This document shows positions 7,683 through 16,825 of a DNA stretch of 64,000 nucleotides, one piece after another. The notes beneath the pieces were generated by a model. That model was not told the origin of the DNA and searched no databases. It saw only the letters and a program-made list of their open reading frames with translations. How positions within the stretch are numbered: position 1 is the first letter of the stretch; every line of letters starts with the position of its first letter. Source of the DNA: Flavivirga jejuensis (GTDB lineage: Bacteria > Bacteroidota > Bacteroidia > Flavobacteriales > Flavobacteriaceae); assembly GCF_030540765.1 (NCBI RefSeq), contig NZ_JAUOEL010000001.1, positions 744,001-808,000 of the forward strand. The letters run 5' to 3'. Both the position numbers and the translations under genes were made by a program.

Positions 7683-9266
7683 CTATTTCTTATTAACCAG
7701 ATCCATTAGATTGACATCGTTACCAAGTAAAATTTCGGTTGGGTTAATACGACCTTCCATAGAACCGTTCTCTAATTTTAAAACACCTCTTGGGCAAACC
7801 GCAGAACAAACACCACAGCCCACACAACTTGATCGTACAATATTTTCACCCTTTTGGGCGTATGCTCTCACATCGATCCCCATTTCGCAATGTGTAGAAC
7901 AGTTTCCGCAGGAAATACATTGTCCGCCATTGGTTGTGATTCTAAATTTAGAGAACATACGTTGTTGAAATCCTAATATAGCGGCCATTGGACATCCAAA
8001 TCGACACCAAGATCTGTTTCCTAAAATAGGATAAAATCCAGTCCCAATAACTCCTGAGAATATAGAGCCAATATAAAAACCATAGGCAGATCTAAGAGAA
8101 CCAGCCTTTATAAGGAAAACTTCATCAGTACTTCCTGTAAAGTGCATGGCTAATAAAGCTGCGATAACCACAAAATAACCAATGGCACCATATTTTGCAT
8201 CTTTACCTAATTCATTGCGTTTAAAATACATGATTATAACAAAGACAAGTGTTAAAAAGGCGATTACTAAACCAATAAACAAACCTTTAGTTAACCAGAA
8301 ATTGTTGCTATCGTAACCTAAATAAGTGTATACCATAGCCGTTGTCATAATCACAGAAAACACTAAAACAGTATGTATCAACCAACGTTCTAGTTTCCAT
8401 GCCGACATTTTTTTAGATGATAATTGTCTAAATGAATCTCCTGCAGTTTCTGCTAATCCGCCACAACCACAAACCCAAGAACAGTACCAACGTTTTCCAT
8501 ATTTATACGTTAAAATAGGAGTAATGACGAATATGGAGATAATTCCAAAAACGATCAATGCTAAACCAATATTTCCATTAGAGAGGAACCCTTTTACAGA
8601 CCATTCATCAAAAATATAATAATTTAATGGCCACACGCTTTTTAGATCGTAGTAAGGCAATCCTGAATTCATTCTATACATAAATTCTGGAATTAAGAAC
8701 GCAAAGGCTAATTGAAAAAACATAACAGAACCAGTACGAATTTGTTCGTAACGGTTATGGCGATATTTCTTTATGAATTTATAACCAAAGGCTAAAATAG
8801 CTATGGTATATAGGGTACCATATACAAACCATTGGCTAGCATTTCTACCGCTTAGCAATTGACTTAATGGATCGAAAACAGAAATCAATCCTGTATTAGC
8901 GGCTCCATCTTTTCCCAAACCTAGAAATTGAGGGTAGAAATAAAGCACAATATAAAAGGACGTTAAGATAACACCTGTGATCCAACCTAAAACACCACGC
9001 GATGAGATTGATCCAAACCAAATACCATCGTTTTTAATACCTTTACTTTTTCCTGAGTACAAGGCATGTGTATACAGCACAATACCTACAGAAATTAATC
9101 CTAAAGCTACGGTTAATGTAATGGCTTTATTGGGTAATTGGATATTTAAAAATGCCAAGACCAATATAAAAAGTCCTAAAACCCCCAAGCCAGTGGCAAC
9201 CTTTTGCTTTGTTGAGATCCCATTAGGATCTGCTAAAGACATACTTTGATTTAATTTATTACTCAT
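7683..9266 (-). CDS. Membrane-bound 4Fe-4S ferredoxin-type protein (NapH/NosR-like)
   Basis: 527 aa with about ten membrane segments and a C-terminal cytoplasmic dicluster ferredoxin. The cluster motifs are CISCGNCSTHCEMG and CVGCGVCSAVCPRG. Two further Cys-rich loops, CSWVCGCGG and WCRFGCP, lie between membrane helices; this Cys pattern is shared with NosR, NapH and CcoG type quinol/electron-transfer proteins. It probably moves electrons between the quinone pool and a soluble or periplasmic partner. Together with the adjacent FAD oxidoreductase (51 bp upstream, same strand) it may form an NAD(P)H-linked electron-transfer pair. No reductase such as NosZ or NapA is nearby, so the acceptor is unknown. 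Confidence 0.8.
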   Translation of the reverse strand: MSNKLNQSMSLADPNGISTKQKVATGLGVLGLFILVLAFLNIQLPNKAITLTVALGLISVGIVLYTHALYSGKSKGIKNDGIWFGSISSRGVLGWITGVILTSFYIVLYFYPQFLGLGKDGAANTGLISVFDPLSQLLSGRNASQWFVYGTLYTIAILAFGYKFIKKYRHNRYEQIRTGSVMFFQLAFAFLIPEFMYRMNSGLPYYDLKSVWPLNYYIFDEWSVKGFLSNGNIGLALIVFGIISIFVITPILTYKYGKRWYCSWVCGCGGLAETAGDSFRQLSSKKMSAWKLERWLIHTVLVFSVIMTTAMVYTYLGYDSNNFWLTKGLFIGLVIAFLTLVFVIIMYFKRNELGKDAKYGAIGYFVVIAALLAMHFTGSTDEVFLIKAGSLRSAYGFYIGSIFSGVIGTGFYPILGNRSWCRFGCPMAAILGFQQRMFSKFRITTNGGQCISCGNCSTHCEMGIDVRAYAQKGENIVRSSCVGCGVCSAVCPRGVLKLENGSMEGRINPTEILLGNDVNLMDLVNKK

Positions 9267-9317
9267 GGTTAATTTTTTTATTTAAACTGTCTATTTTTTA
9301 AGATAAGACAGGTCTTT

Positions 9318-10616
9318 TTATACTGTTTCTAGTTGTTTATTATATGCAAAAAGGATGTCTTTTTCGAAATGTTTAAAGAATTCTGGATCGAAATTAGCTT
9401 CAGGTAGATGATTCATCACATGATCCACATCGCGTCCTTCAGTTAACCAACGATCAAAGACTTCATGTCTCATGCGTATTCCGAAGGTGTTAATCCCTAA
9501 GAATTTATTGTTTGTTGTATCATAACATACCGTTATACATTTAGTGTCATCTTCATGCTTCCAATGGAAGTGCCCCTCATTGTCTCTAGGTTTAGCAAAT
9601 ACCCAACCATAGGTTTGATATTCAATATCCATAAATTTGGCTGAGTTAAACCAGTGCCCTGGTTTATATTGAATGCGGTTGCCACAGATGGTTTGCGCTA
9701 CGGTTTCTCCCATCATACGTCCTGTATACCAAACGGCTTCAATAGGTCTGCGCTGATCAATACCTTCATGTTGTTCGGCACAATCACCAATCGCATATAC
9801 GTTTGGAACATTGGTTTCTAAAAAAGGATTCACTTTTACACCACGACCAATCTCTATTCCAGACTCTTTTATAAAATCAACATTGGGCGATACACCCGCA
9901 GTAAGCCCAACAACATTGCATTCGATTTCTTCTCCAGTTTCGGGAATAACAACCGATTTTACTTTCCCATTTGCATCCGCTTTTATTTCTTTTAAATTAA
10001 CGCCTAATCGTAAGTCTATACCATGCCTTAAGATCTCCCTATTAATCATGGCAGATTCTCCTTCGGGTAAAACACCATTCCAGAAACTAGTTTCACGAAC
10101 TAAAAACGTAACAGGAATATGACGAGAATGTAACATTTCGGCAAGCTCAATACCAATTAATCCACCACCAACTATGACAGCTCTTTTACAAACCTTATTA
10201 TTAGGAGCATATTTTTCAAGATTTTCTAAATCTTGTTTGTGATACATGCCCATAACACCATCTAAATCTTGACCTGGCCATCCAAATTTATTGGGCTTAC
10301 TTCCTGTTGCAATAATGAGTTTGTCATATTGTAAAGAATCACCTTCTGCAAAGTGCAGTGTTTTGCTTTTAGTTTCAATATGTTTAACATACCCTTTTTT
10401 AAGGTCAATCCTATTCTTTTCCCAAAACCATTTTTCGTAAGGTTGGGTATGCTCAAATGTCATATGTCCCATATATACATACATAAGTGCTGTACGCGAA
10501 AAGAAATAATCTGTTTCTGCCGATACAATAGTAATTTGGTTGTCTGATAATTTACGGATATGTCTCGCGGCAGTAACGCCCGAAATTCCATTTCCTATAA
10601 TAACAATGTGTTTCAT
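9318..10616 (-). CDS. FAD-dependent pyridine nucleotide-disulfide oxidoreductase
   Basis: 432 aa flavoprotein. The FAD-binding GNGISG (residues 8-13) opens a Rossmann fold, a second GGGLIGIELAE near 155-165 is the NAD(P)H site, and NVYAIGDCAE near 270 closes the FAD site. There is no CxxxxC redox disulfide, so it resembles ferredoxin/rubredoxin/nitrite-reductase-type NAD(P)H oxidoreductases rather than a dithiol reductase. It lies directly upstream of the membrane 4Fe-4S protein on the same strand and probably passes electrons to it. The C-terminal 120 residues contain no standard dimerisation domain that I recognise. Confidence 0.82.
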   Translation of the reverse strand: MKHIVIIGNGISGVTAARHIRKLSDNQITIVSAETDYFFSRTALMYVYMGHMTFEHTQPYEKWFWEKNRIDLKKGYVKHIETKSKTLHFAEGDSLQYDKLIIATGSKPNKFGWPGQDLDGVMGMYHKQDLENLEKYAPNNKVCKRAVIVGGGLIGIELAEMLHSRHIPVTFLVRETSFWNGVLPEGESAMINREILRHGIDLRLGVNLKEIKADANGKVKSVVIPETGEEIECNVVGLTAGVSPNVDFIKESGIEIGRGVKVNPFLETNVPNVYAIGDCAEQHEGIDQRRPIEAVWYTGRMMGETVAQTICGNRIQYKPGHWFNSAKFMDIEYQTYGWVFAKPRDNEGHFHWKHEDDTKCITVCYDTTNNKFLGINTFGIRMRHEVFDRWLTEGRDVDHVMNHLPEANFDPEFFKHFEKDILFAYNKQLETV

Positions 10617-10774
10617 GTTTTGCTAGTTATGATGTATTAGGTCGTAGCTAAAGATAATAACTTATCTTAGACTTGTTAATTTAGAATTGTTTTAAATTGA
10701 ATTCTGAATGTAAGGATCAGAATTTTTACAAGACGCAAAAAAAAACTTTTTTAAGAGTGTAAGTTAGCTAACAT

Positions 10775-10802
10775 TTTGTTCGACTTAGGTGTAGTTACTT
10801 TG
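10775..10802 (+). promoter_or_regulatory. Promoter of the DUF547-GH113-Omp85 operon
   Basis: TTTG at 10775-10778 and TTACTTTG at 10795-10802 (one mismatch to TAnnTTTG) lie 20 bp before the ATG at 10823. The spacing is slightly short for the flavobacterial consensus. Confidence 0.45.
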
Positions 10803-10822
10803 CAATCAATAAAACAAAAACA

Positions 10823-11533
10823 ATGAAGAAATATATAATAGTTATAATAACCTTGTTCGCTTTTAAAAGCTTTTCTCAAGATGTGAATTTGTTTTTTAAT
10901 AAGGCGGATGCCTTTTTTAAAGCGAATGTTGCAGGTGGAAAAGTGGCGTATTCAAAAATTAATTCTAATAAAGGAGCTCTTAATGATGTTTTAAAATTAG
11001 CAGAAACCATTTCAGTTTCAAAAGATGATGCTAAGAATTATCAAGCATTTTGGATTAATGCTTATAACCTGTCAGTAATAAAAGGTATTATAGATCACTA
11101 TCCGACAAAATCTCCTTTAGATCATGCTGGTTTTTTTGATAAAACAACGCATAGTTTAGGAGGCAAAAAAATCACGTTAAATGCTATTGAGCATGAACTA
11201 TTAAGAGCCCAATTTAATGATGCCCGTTTTCATTTCGTATTGGTATGTGGTGCTTTGGGATGTCCGCCTTTAATCAATAAAGCTTACTTACCAAGCACAT
11301 TAAATTCTCAGATGGATACGCAAACAAAAAAAGCATTAAATGGTAGCTTTTTAAAGGTGAATACTAAAAAGAAGCGTGTACAAGCATCACAAATAATGAC
11401 GTGGTATAAAGAAGATTTTATTATGAAAGGTAAAACGGAAATAGACTTTATTAATAAATATAGGACAGAAAAAATACCTGATAATTTCAAACTAAGTTAC
11501 TTTCCTTATGACTGGAATTTAAATAAGCAATAA
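10823..11533 (+). CDS. DUF547 domain protein, secreted
   Basis: 236 aa. Residues 1-18 are a signal peptide ending FKSFSQ. The remainder is one DUF547 domain, recognised by YQAFWINAYNLSVIKGIIDHYP near 73, NAIEHELLR, FHFVLVCGALGCPPL, and the C-terminal FPYDWNLN. The family is widespread and uncharacterised; the conserved His, Glu and Cys suggest an enzyme. It starts the plus-strand envelope operon. A paralogue with the same motifs is at 22795-23634 in the arsenosugar region. Confidence 0.85.
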   Translation: MKKYIIVIITLFAFKSFSQDVNLFFNKADAFFKANVAGGKVAYSKINSNKGALNDVLKLAETISVSKDDAKNYQAFWINAYNLSVIKGIIDHYPTKSPLDHAGFFDKTTHSLGGKKITLNAIEHELLRAQFNDARFHFVLVCGALGCPPLINKAYLPSTLNSQMDTQTKKALNGSFLKVNTKKKRVQASQIMTWYKEDFIMKGKTEIDFINKYRTEKIPDNFKLSYFPYDWNLNKQ

Positions 11534-11562
11534 AACTACTAATAAATCAAAGATAAAATAAA

Positions 11563-12480
11563 ATGAAAAAAATAATAACACTATTCGTTATAACTGTGAT
11601 ATCGTTTTCTGGTTTTTCACAAGAAGAAGATGAAAATCAAGGAAAAAGTAATATTCAAACGTATACCCCTTCAAAGTTATTGAAGAAAGGGCAATGGGAT
11701 ATTAAATGGTTTAATAATTTATATACGGAAACAAAAGCTGCTAACGGTAGTGGTGATGTAACTAAAAATCTAGATAGACAAACTTTCTTTACTTCTACTT
11801 TAGATATTTTTACAGGAGTATCAGAAAACAGTAAATTTAATATTGGGCTTTTGTTAGAGTTTCGTTCTAATGTAATTGGAGATAGAGCCGCTCTAGATGT
11901 ATTTTCTTTTGATGGAGAAAGAGGTACAGCACGTTCGGGATTAACATCATTTGCTCCTGCAATAAAATTTAATCCATTTAAGAATGTATCAAATTTTACT
12001 ATTCAAACAGCAATTCATATACCTTTAGTTAATAACGAAACAGAAGACGGTGTATTTTTTGACCAAAAAAGTTATATTTTTCAAAACCGTTTTTTCTACG
12101 ACTATACATTCCCAAGTGGAGATTGGCAACTCTTCACAGAGTTAAACTCGGAGTTTAGTTTTGGTAAAGAAGATAGTTACACCCCAGATTTTTTAACATC
12201 TGTAGAAGGTGGTTTTGCAAATAACAGTTTACGTTTAACGCCAGGAGTGTTTTTAAGTTATTTTCCAAGTCAGAAGTTCACTATTCTAGGATTAGTGCAA
12301 CATTCTCAATTGATAGATTTGGGTAATGATTTTTCACAAGATTTTACTGCTGTTGGAGGCGGTGCCAAATATCAATTAAGCAAAGTATTAAATATAGAGA
12401 CTCTATATACCAATTTTGTAAGAGGTACAGATACAGGGCTTGGGCAAACATTTAACATTGGTTTAAGAGCTCTGTTTTAA
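11563..12480 (+). CDS. Outer-membrane beta-barrel protein, unknown function
   Basis: 305 aa with a signal peptide ending FSGFSQ. The rest alternates polar and hydrophobic residues in strands, with aromatic girdles, and ends in the sequence GLRALF. A terminal Phe is typical of outer-membrane beta-barrels. No named domain is recognised. It lies 29 bp after the DUF547 gene and 39 bp before the GH113-like gene, so it is probably co-transcribed. It may be a channel or structural barrel for the products handled by this operon. Confidence 0.7.
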   Translation: MKKIITLFVITVISFSGFSQEEDENQGKSNIQTYTPSKLLKKGQWDIKWFNNLYTETKAANGSGDVTKNLDRQTFFTSTLDIFTGVSENSKFNIGLLLEFRSNVIGDRAALDVFSFDGERGTARSGLTSFAPAIKFNPFKNVSNFTIQTAIHIPLVNNETEDGVFFDQKSYIFQNRFFYDYTFPSGDWQLFTELNSEFSFGKEDSYTPDFLTSVEGGFANNSLRLTPGVFLSYFPSQKFTILGLVQHSQLIDLGNDFSQDFTAVGGGAKYQLSKVLNIETLYTNFVRGTDTGLGQTFNIGLRALF

Positions 12481-12519
12481 TGATTAAAGTAAATTAGGAG
12501 TTTAATTATTATTTTGCTT

Positions 12520-13524
12520 ATGAAAAGATTCAAACTCCTAATTATATTATTTGGCCTTTCTATTCAATCTTGTAATACGCAGGCTGAAAAAGTTAATGGT
12601 GTTAGTTTTGTAGCTTCTCGTGAAGCAATTAACGACAATCATGTTAGTCCAGTTGTTAGTGTAAATGCAAATTATGCAGCAATTATGCCTTTTGGGTTTA
12701 TTAGAGATTTAACACAACCAGAAGTTGCATTCAATACAAGAAAGCAATGGCATGGTGAGACTAGAGCAGGCGCAAAACAGTATATTCAAGAACTTCGTAA
12801 AAAGAAGATTAAAATCATGCTAAAACCTCAAATTTGGGTTTGGCGTGGTAAATTTACGGGGTATATAGAGATGAAAAGCGAAGCCGATTGGAAGACCTTA
12901 GAGGTATCGTATTCAAAATTTATTTTAGAATATGCAGAACTGGCTAGAGATGTAAATGCTGATATTTTTTGTATTGGAACCGAATTAGAAAAGTTTATTG
13001 ATAACAGACCTGATTATTGGTTTAAACTAATAGATGAGATAAAACAGATTTATAAGGGGAAATTAACTTATGCTGCCAATTGGGATGAATTTAAACGAAC
13101 CCCTTTTTGGAGTTTATTAGATTTTATTGGAGTGGATGCTTATTTTCCTGTGAGTCCTAGTAAAACACCAACAGTTGAAGAATGTTTAACAGGTTGGACG
13201 GAACATAAAAAAGTGATTAATGCGATATCTGAAAAACATAAAAAACCTATTCTGTTTACAGAGTTTGGATATAGAAGTGTTGACTATTCAGGAAAGGAAC
13301 CTTGGAAAAGTGATAGGAGTATGGTACAAGTTAATCTAGAAGCACAAACGAATACTACAAAAGCACTATTTGAGACGTTTTGGAAAGAAGATTGGTTTGC
13401 TGGTGGATTTGTTTGGAAATGGTTTCACAACCATAATAAATCTGGAGGTGAAAATAATTCACAATTTACACCACAAAATAAACCTGTAGAAGATTTAATA
13501 AGAGCACAGTATAACTTGAAATGA
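12520..13524 (+). CDS. Lipoprotein, glycoside hydrolase family 113-like
   Basis: 334 aa from ATG 12520; a TTG two codons earlier is unlikely. A lipobox (LSIQSC) makes it an envelope lipoprotein. The (beta/alpha)8 features match GH113, whose known members are beta-mannanases: KIMLKPQIWVW, the acid/base Glu in CIGTELEK (about residue 155), FIGVDAYFP, and the nucleophile Glu in ILFTEFGYRS (about residue 248). It would hydrolyse a beta-linked glycan at the cell surface or in the periplasm. The next gene overlaps it by 4 bp (ATGA). There is no SusCD pair next to it, unlike a classical polysaccharide utilisation locus. Confidence 0.78.
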   Translation: MKRFKLLIILFGLSIQSCNTQAEKVNGVSFVASREAINDNHVSPVVSVNANYAAIMPFGFIRDLTQPEVAFNTRKQWHGETRAGAKQYIQELRKKKIKIMLKPQIWVWRGKFTGYIEMKSEADWKTLEVSYSKFILEYAELARDVNADIFCIGTELEKFIDNRPDYWFKLIDEIKQIYKGKLTYAANWDEFKRTPFWSLLDFIGVDAYFPVSPSKTPTVEECLTGWTEHKKVINAISEKHKKPILFTEFGYRSVDYSGKEPWKSDRSMVQVNLEAQTNTTKALFETFWKEDWFAGGFVWKWFHNHNKSGGENNSQFTPQNKPVEDLIRAQYNLK

Positions 13525-14252
13525 ATAAAATAAAATACATATCTATTCTTTTAGTATTATTAATTTCTTGTTCAGAAGATAACGATGATGTATTGCAAAC
13601 GCTACAAACCTATACGCAAGGAGAAAAAATTGAAATGGGAGCTGTTATTGCTTGTACGGCAAGTGATAAAGATTCTGGAGCTATATTAACTTTTTATTAT
13701 CCTGAAGAAGGCGCTTCAGATGTTAGATATTATGAAACAGATAATGTAGAAGTTAAAAATGATGATTTTTCTAATTATACCAGAGTTTTACTAAATAGTG
13801 AACCTGTTTTTAATGGTTATTTAGGGCGGTTTACTCAAAACGCTTCCAATGAGAAATGGATTATTGTTACGTTTAAATTAGATGGTGAGATAAAAATTTC
13901 TAACCCCATTCGGTCTAAACAAATTACAAAACCAACAGTTTGGAATGATGAGGTTATAATAGATCAATCGCAATCTGGAATGCCAATTTTTACATGGCAA
14001 AATAATGCTTTTGGAGATAATGCTATTTATTTCCAGGTGGTTTCAGATGAGCAAGGCAATCTGCTTTCAGGAACGTATACTTACGAAAATCAATTTCAAT
14101 ATTATAATACATCAAATGTCGTTTTAAATATAACTACAGAAACAGCACCAGTACTTTCTATTGGGGAACCCTATAATTTTACATTAATGGATGTTAGTGA
14201 AGATAATTGGGTGAATTTAGTTATTCTCAACAAAAATTTTATAGCACAGTGA
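13521..14252 (+). CDS. Small lipoprotein, unknown
   Basis: 243 aa. The N-terminus MNKIKYISILLVLLISC is a lipoprotein signal with Cys 17. The mature part is Asp/Asn/Tyr-rich and predicted to be beta-rich, with no domain that I recognise. It overlaps the GH113-like gene by 4 bp and the following Omp85-like gene by 4 bp, so it is translated as part of one operon. A role as a partner of the adjacent barrel or hydrolase is inferred only from position. Confidence 0.75.
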   Translation: MNKIKYISILLVLLISCSEDNDDVLQTLQTYTQGEKIEMGAVIACTASDKDSGAILTFYYPEEGASDVRYYETDNVEVKNDDFSNYTRVLLNSEPVFNGYLGRFTQNASNEKWIIVTFKLDGEIKISNPIRSKQITKPTVWNDEVIIDQSQSGMPIFTWQNNAFGDNAIYFQVVSDEQGNLLSGTYTYENQFQYYNTSNVVLNITTETAPVLSIGEPYNFTLMDVSEDNWVNLVILNKNFIAQ

Positions 14253-15526
14253 AAAAGCTACTATTAATAGCTTCGATGTGTTTTTTGGAGTTTTCGTATG
14301 CGCAAAGCCATATAATATCTCAAATTAATATAGAAGGTAATAAAAGAACTAAAACGTCATTCTTAAAAAGATTAGCTTTTGTTAAAGAAGGAACTGTTAT
14401 AGATTCTACTAAGATAGCTTCAGATATAAGGCGCTTAAAATTGTTACCATCAGTTGCAAATGCCAACTATAAGATTGAATTTATAGATAAAGGAACAAGT
14501 CGCTTAACTTATATTATTGAAGAGAATTTTGCTATTATACCTGGTTTAAATATAGCAACAGATAATAACGGGGAGTTTGCTTTTAGAACGTCAATATTCG
14601 ATTTTAATTTTTTAGGCAGAAATCAAATTATTGGCGGTTTCTATAGTAGGGATGTGTTTGATTCGTATGGTGCTTTTTGGGAGGCTCCAAACTTATTTAC
14701 ACGTAAATTAGGAATAGGTGTAAATTATCAAAACTTAATATCTCAAGAACCTGTTTTTTTTGAAAACGGAGATGATATAGATTATAGATTTGCTAATAAA
14801 GCATTTGAAATTAAACTTCAGTATGAACCAAATTTTCATAATCGTTTGGAATTAGGTTTAAGTATAGGTTCGGAAGATTATGAGTTTTTACAAAGCAATA
14901 CCAATTTACCAACAGGAGTTCCTGCGAAACTTAAGGCAACTAAAATAGCTGTTATTGGTGAATATGAATATAACAATATTGATATACACTACCAATATCA
15001 AAATGGGTTTAGAAGTATTCTAACATATAGATTAGTAACAGGTTCTAGCGGAGAAAACGATCTTTTAAAAAACTTTTTTATCGGTCGAAATGATTTTGAA
15101 TATTTTAAAAGAATAGGAGATAAAGGAAATTGGGCAAATAGATTGCGCTTAGCTTATGCGTCTAATGATGATAGTCCTTTTGCGCCTTTTGCGGTAGATA
15201 ATCAATTAAACATTAGAGGTGTTGGTAATACAATCGATAGAGGAACTGCATCCATTGTTATCAATACGGAGTATAGACATACATTATATGAAAGAGGCTG
15301 GTTTGTATTGCAAAGTAATGCTTTTATTGATGCAGGATCTTGGCGAAACCCTGGGGGGTATTTAGGCGAATTATTTGATGGAAGTACTGTTAAATTTTAT
15401 CCAGGTCTGGGTATTAGATTTATTCATAAAAGAATTTTTAATGCAGTATTTAGGTTAGATTATGGTTATGACGTAGGAAATAATGCAACCAATGGGATTG
15501 TTTTTGGTATAGGACAATACTTTTAA
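14249..15526 (+). CDS. POTRA plus Omp85 (BamA/TamA-like) outer-membrane protein, copy 1
   Basis: 425 aa from GTG 14249, which overlaps the previous stop as GTGA and directly precedes KKLLLIASM, the start of a signal peptide ending FSYAQ. An upstream ATG-like start at 14207 would put a non-signal segment in front, so GTG is preferred. One short POTRA domain (residues about 20-95: INIEGNKRTKTSFLKRLA) is followed by an Omp85 barrel with the conserved NIRGVGNTIDRG lid-loop-like motif and a C-terminal Phe (GIGQYF). It has far fewer POTRA domains than BamA, so it is an accessory assembly or secretion barrel. Copy 2 follows. Confidence 0.82.
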   Translation: MKKLLLIASMCFLEFSYAQSHIISQINIEGNKRTKTSFLKRLAFVKEGTVIDSTKIASDIRRLKLLPSVANANYKIEFIDKGTSRLTYIIEENFAIIPGLNIATDNNGEFAFRTSIFDFNFLGRNQIIGGFYSRDVFDSYGAFWEAPNLFTRKLGIGVNYQNLISQEPVFFENGDDIDYRFANKAFEIKLQYEPNFHNRLELGLSIGSEDYEFLQSNTNLPTGVPAKLKATKIAVIGEYEYNNIDIHYQYQNGFRSILTYRLVTGSSGENDLLKNFFIGRNDFEYFKRIGDKGNWANRLRLAYASNDDSPFAPFAVDNQLNIRGVGNTIDRGTASIVINTEYRHTLYERGWFVLQSNAFIDAGSWRNPGGYLGELFDGSTVKFYPGLGIRFIHKRIFNAVFRLDYGYDVGNNATNGIVFGIGQYF

Positions 15527-15537
15527 TTAAAAAAAAT

Positions 15538-15545
15538 TACTTTTG
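15538..15545 (+). promoter_or_regulatory. -7 box upstream of Omp85 copy 2
   Basis: TACTTTTG matches TAnnTTTG exactly and lies 23 bp before ATG 15569, so the second barrel gene may also be transcribed on its own. No clear -33 TTTG at the usual distance. Confidence 0.45.
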
Positions 15546-15568
15546 ATACATAGTTAATTAAGCACTTA

Positions 15569-16825
15569 ATGTTAAGAAAAACGATTATTTTTTTATTGCT
15601 TTCTACTACTTTGTATAGTTATACACAGGAAAAAATTGTCCATGATTTAAAAGTTCAAGGGAATAAAAAATTAAAAGCCTCATTTATAAAAAAAATAGCG
15701 ACTATAAGAGCGGGGAGTGTTTTGGATTCAGTGGTAATTGAACAAGATATTTTACGCTTAAAACGCTTGCCTTCGGTATCGCATGCCTATTATCAAGTAT
15801 TTCCTTCTGAAGATAATCAATATAACGTATTTTATAATATTGAAGAAAATTTTACACTCATTCCATCCTTAAGTATTTATACCACAAATGATGACGAATT
15901 TGCATATAGAGCAGGATTTCATGAATTCAATTTACTGGGAAGGAACATGATTTTTGGAGGCTTTTACCAGCATGATATTTATAGTTCTTACGCTATAAAT
16001 TTTAGAGCTCCCTATTTATTTTCAAATAAGCTTGGATTGGCTGTAAACCATCAAGACTTAACAACCCAAGAGCCCGTTTTTTTTGAAGGCGAAACGGCTA
16101 ATTATAAATATAGAAATAAGTCGTTTGAGGTTTTAGGCTTGTACGAACTTAATTTTAAAAATCGATTAGAACTAGGGTTGAACTATTTTGTAGAAGACTA
16201 TAAATTTAAAGGAGAAAACGTTAATAATAGACCAGAATTGAATGTACATAAATGGCTGGTAAAAGGGATTTATGAATATAATAACTTAGACTATTTCTAT
16301 CAATATATATCTGGATTTAGAAGTCAGTTTAATTTTCAATATGTGACATCTACTGATGGTATGTTACCCGATTTTTTTATTGGTTGGAACGATTTCTTTT
16401 ATTTTAAGCGCCTAGGGGAAAAAGGCAATTGGGCTTCCAGATTAAGAATGGGTTTATCGACTAATGATAAGACACCCTTTGCGCCTTTTTCTGTAGATAA
16501 TAATTTAAATGTAAGAGGTGTTGGTAACACGATTGATAGAGGTACAGGTGTTGTTGTACTTAATACTGAATACCGCCATACTTTATATGAAAAAGACTGG
16601 TTTGTTTTGCAAGGAAACGCTTTTGTAGATAGTGGTACATGGCGAAACCCAGGCGGTGATTTTGACGATTTTGGTAAAATAAAAAATGTTAAGATATATC
16701 CAGGTTTAGGACTTCGCTTTATTCATAAAAAAATATATAATGCCACATTCAGAATTGATTATGGTCATGGTATTACTAAAAATGCTACCAAAGGTTTTGT
16801 ATTTGGTATTGGACAATATTTTTAA
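15569..16825 (+). CDS. POTRA plus Omp85 (BamA/TamA-like) outer-membrane protein, copy 2
   Basis: 418 aa, signal peptide ending LYSYTQ. It has the same layout as copy 1: a single POTRA (LKVQGNKKLKASFIKKIA) and an Omp85 barrel that ends GIGQYF. Shared blocks such as NVRGVGNTIDRGTG, EYRHTLYEKDWFVLQGNAF and GTWRNPGG show that the two genes are tandem duplicates that have since diverged, by eye to roughly half identity. The POTRA region differs most, so the copies may accept different substrates. Intergenic distance to copy 1 is 42 bp. Confidence 0.82.
   Translation: MLRKTIIFLLLSTTLYSYTQEKIVHDLKVQGNKKLKASFIKKIATIRAGSVLDSVVIEQDILRLKRLPSVSHAYYQVFPSEDNQYNVFYNIEENFTLIPSLSIYTTNDDEFAYRAGFHEFNLLGRNMIFGGFYQHDIYSSYAINFRAPYLFSNKLGLAVNHQDLTTQEPVFFEGETANYKYRNKSFEVLGLYELNFKNRLELGLNYFVEDYKFKGENVNNRPELNVHKWLVKGIYEYNNLDYFYQYISGFRSQFNFQYVTSTDGMLPDFFIGWNDFFYFKRLGEKGNWASRLRMGLSTNDKTPFAPFSVDNNLNVRGVGNTIDRGTGVVVLNTEYRHTLYEKDWFVLQGNAFVDSGTWRNPGGDFDDFGKIKNVKIYPGLGLRFIHKKIYNATFRIDYGHGITKNATKGFVFGIGQYF

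Noticed and set aside
8326..8619. Plus-strand open frame inside the 4Fe-4S gene
   Set aside because: Opposite-strand shadow of a well-supported gene; no domain or start context. The same applies to other open frames opposite pyc, the FAD enzyme, susC and arsS.
14207..14248. Earlier start of the first Omp85-like gene
   Set aside because: The extension lies within the previous gene and spoils the signal peptide; GTG 14249 fits the overlap.
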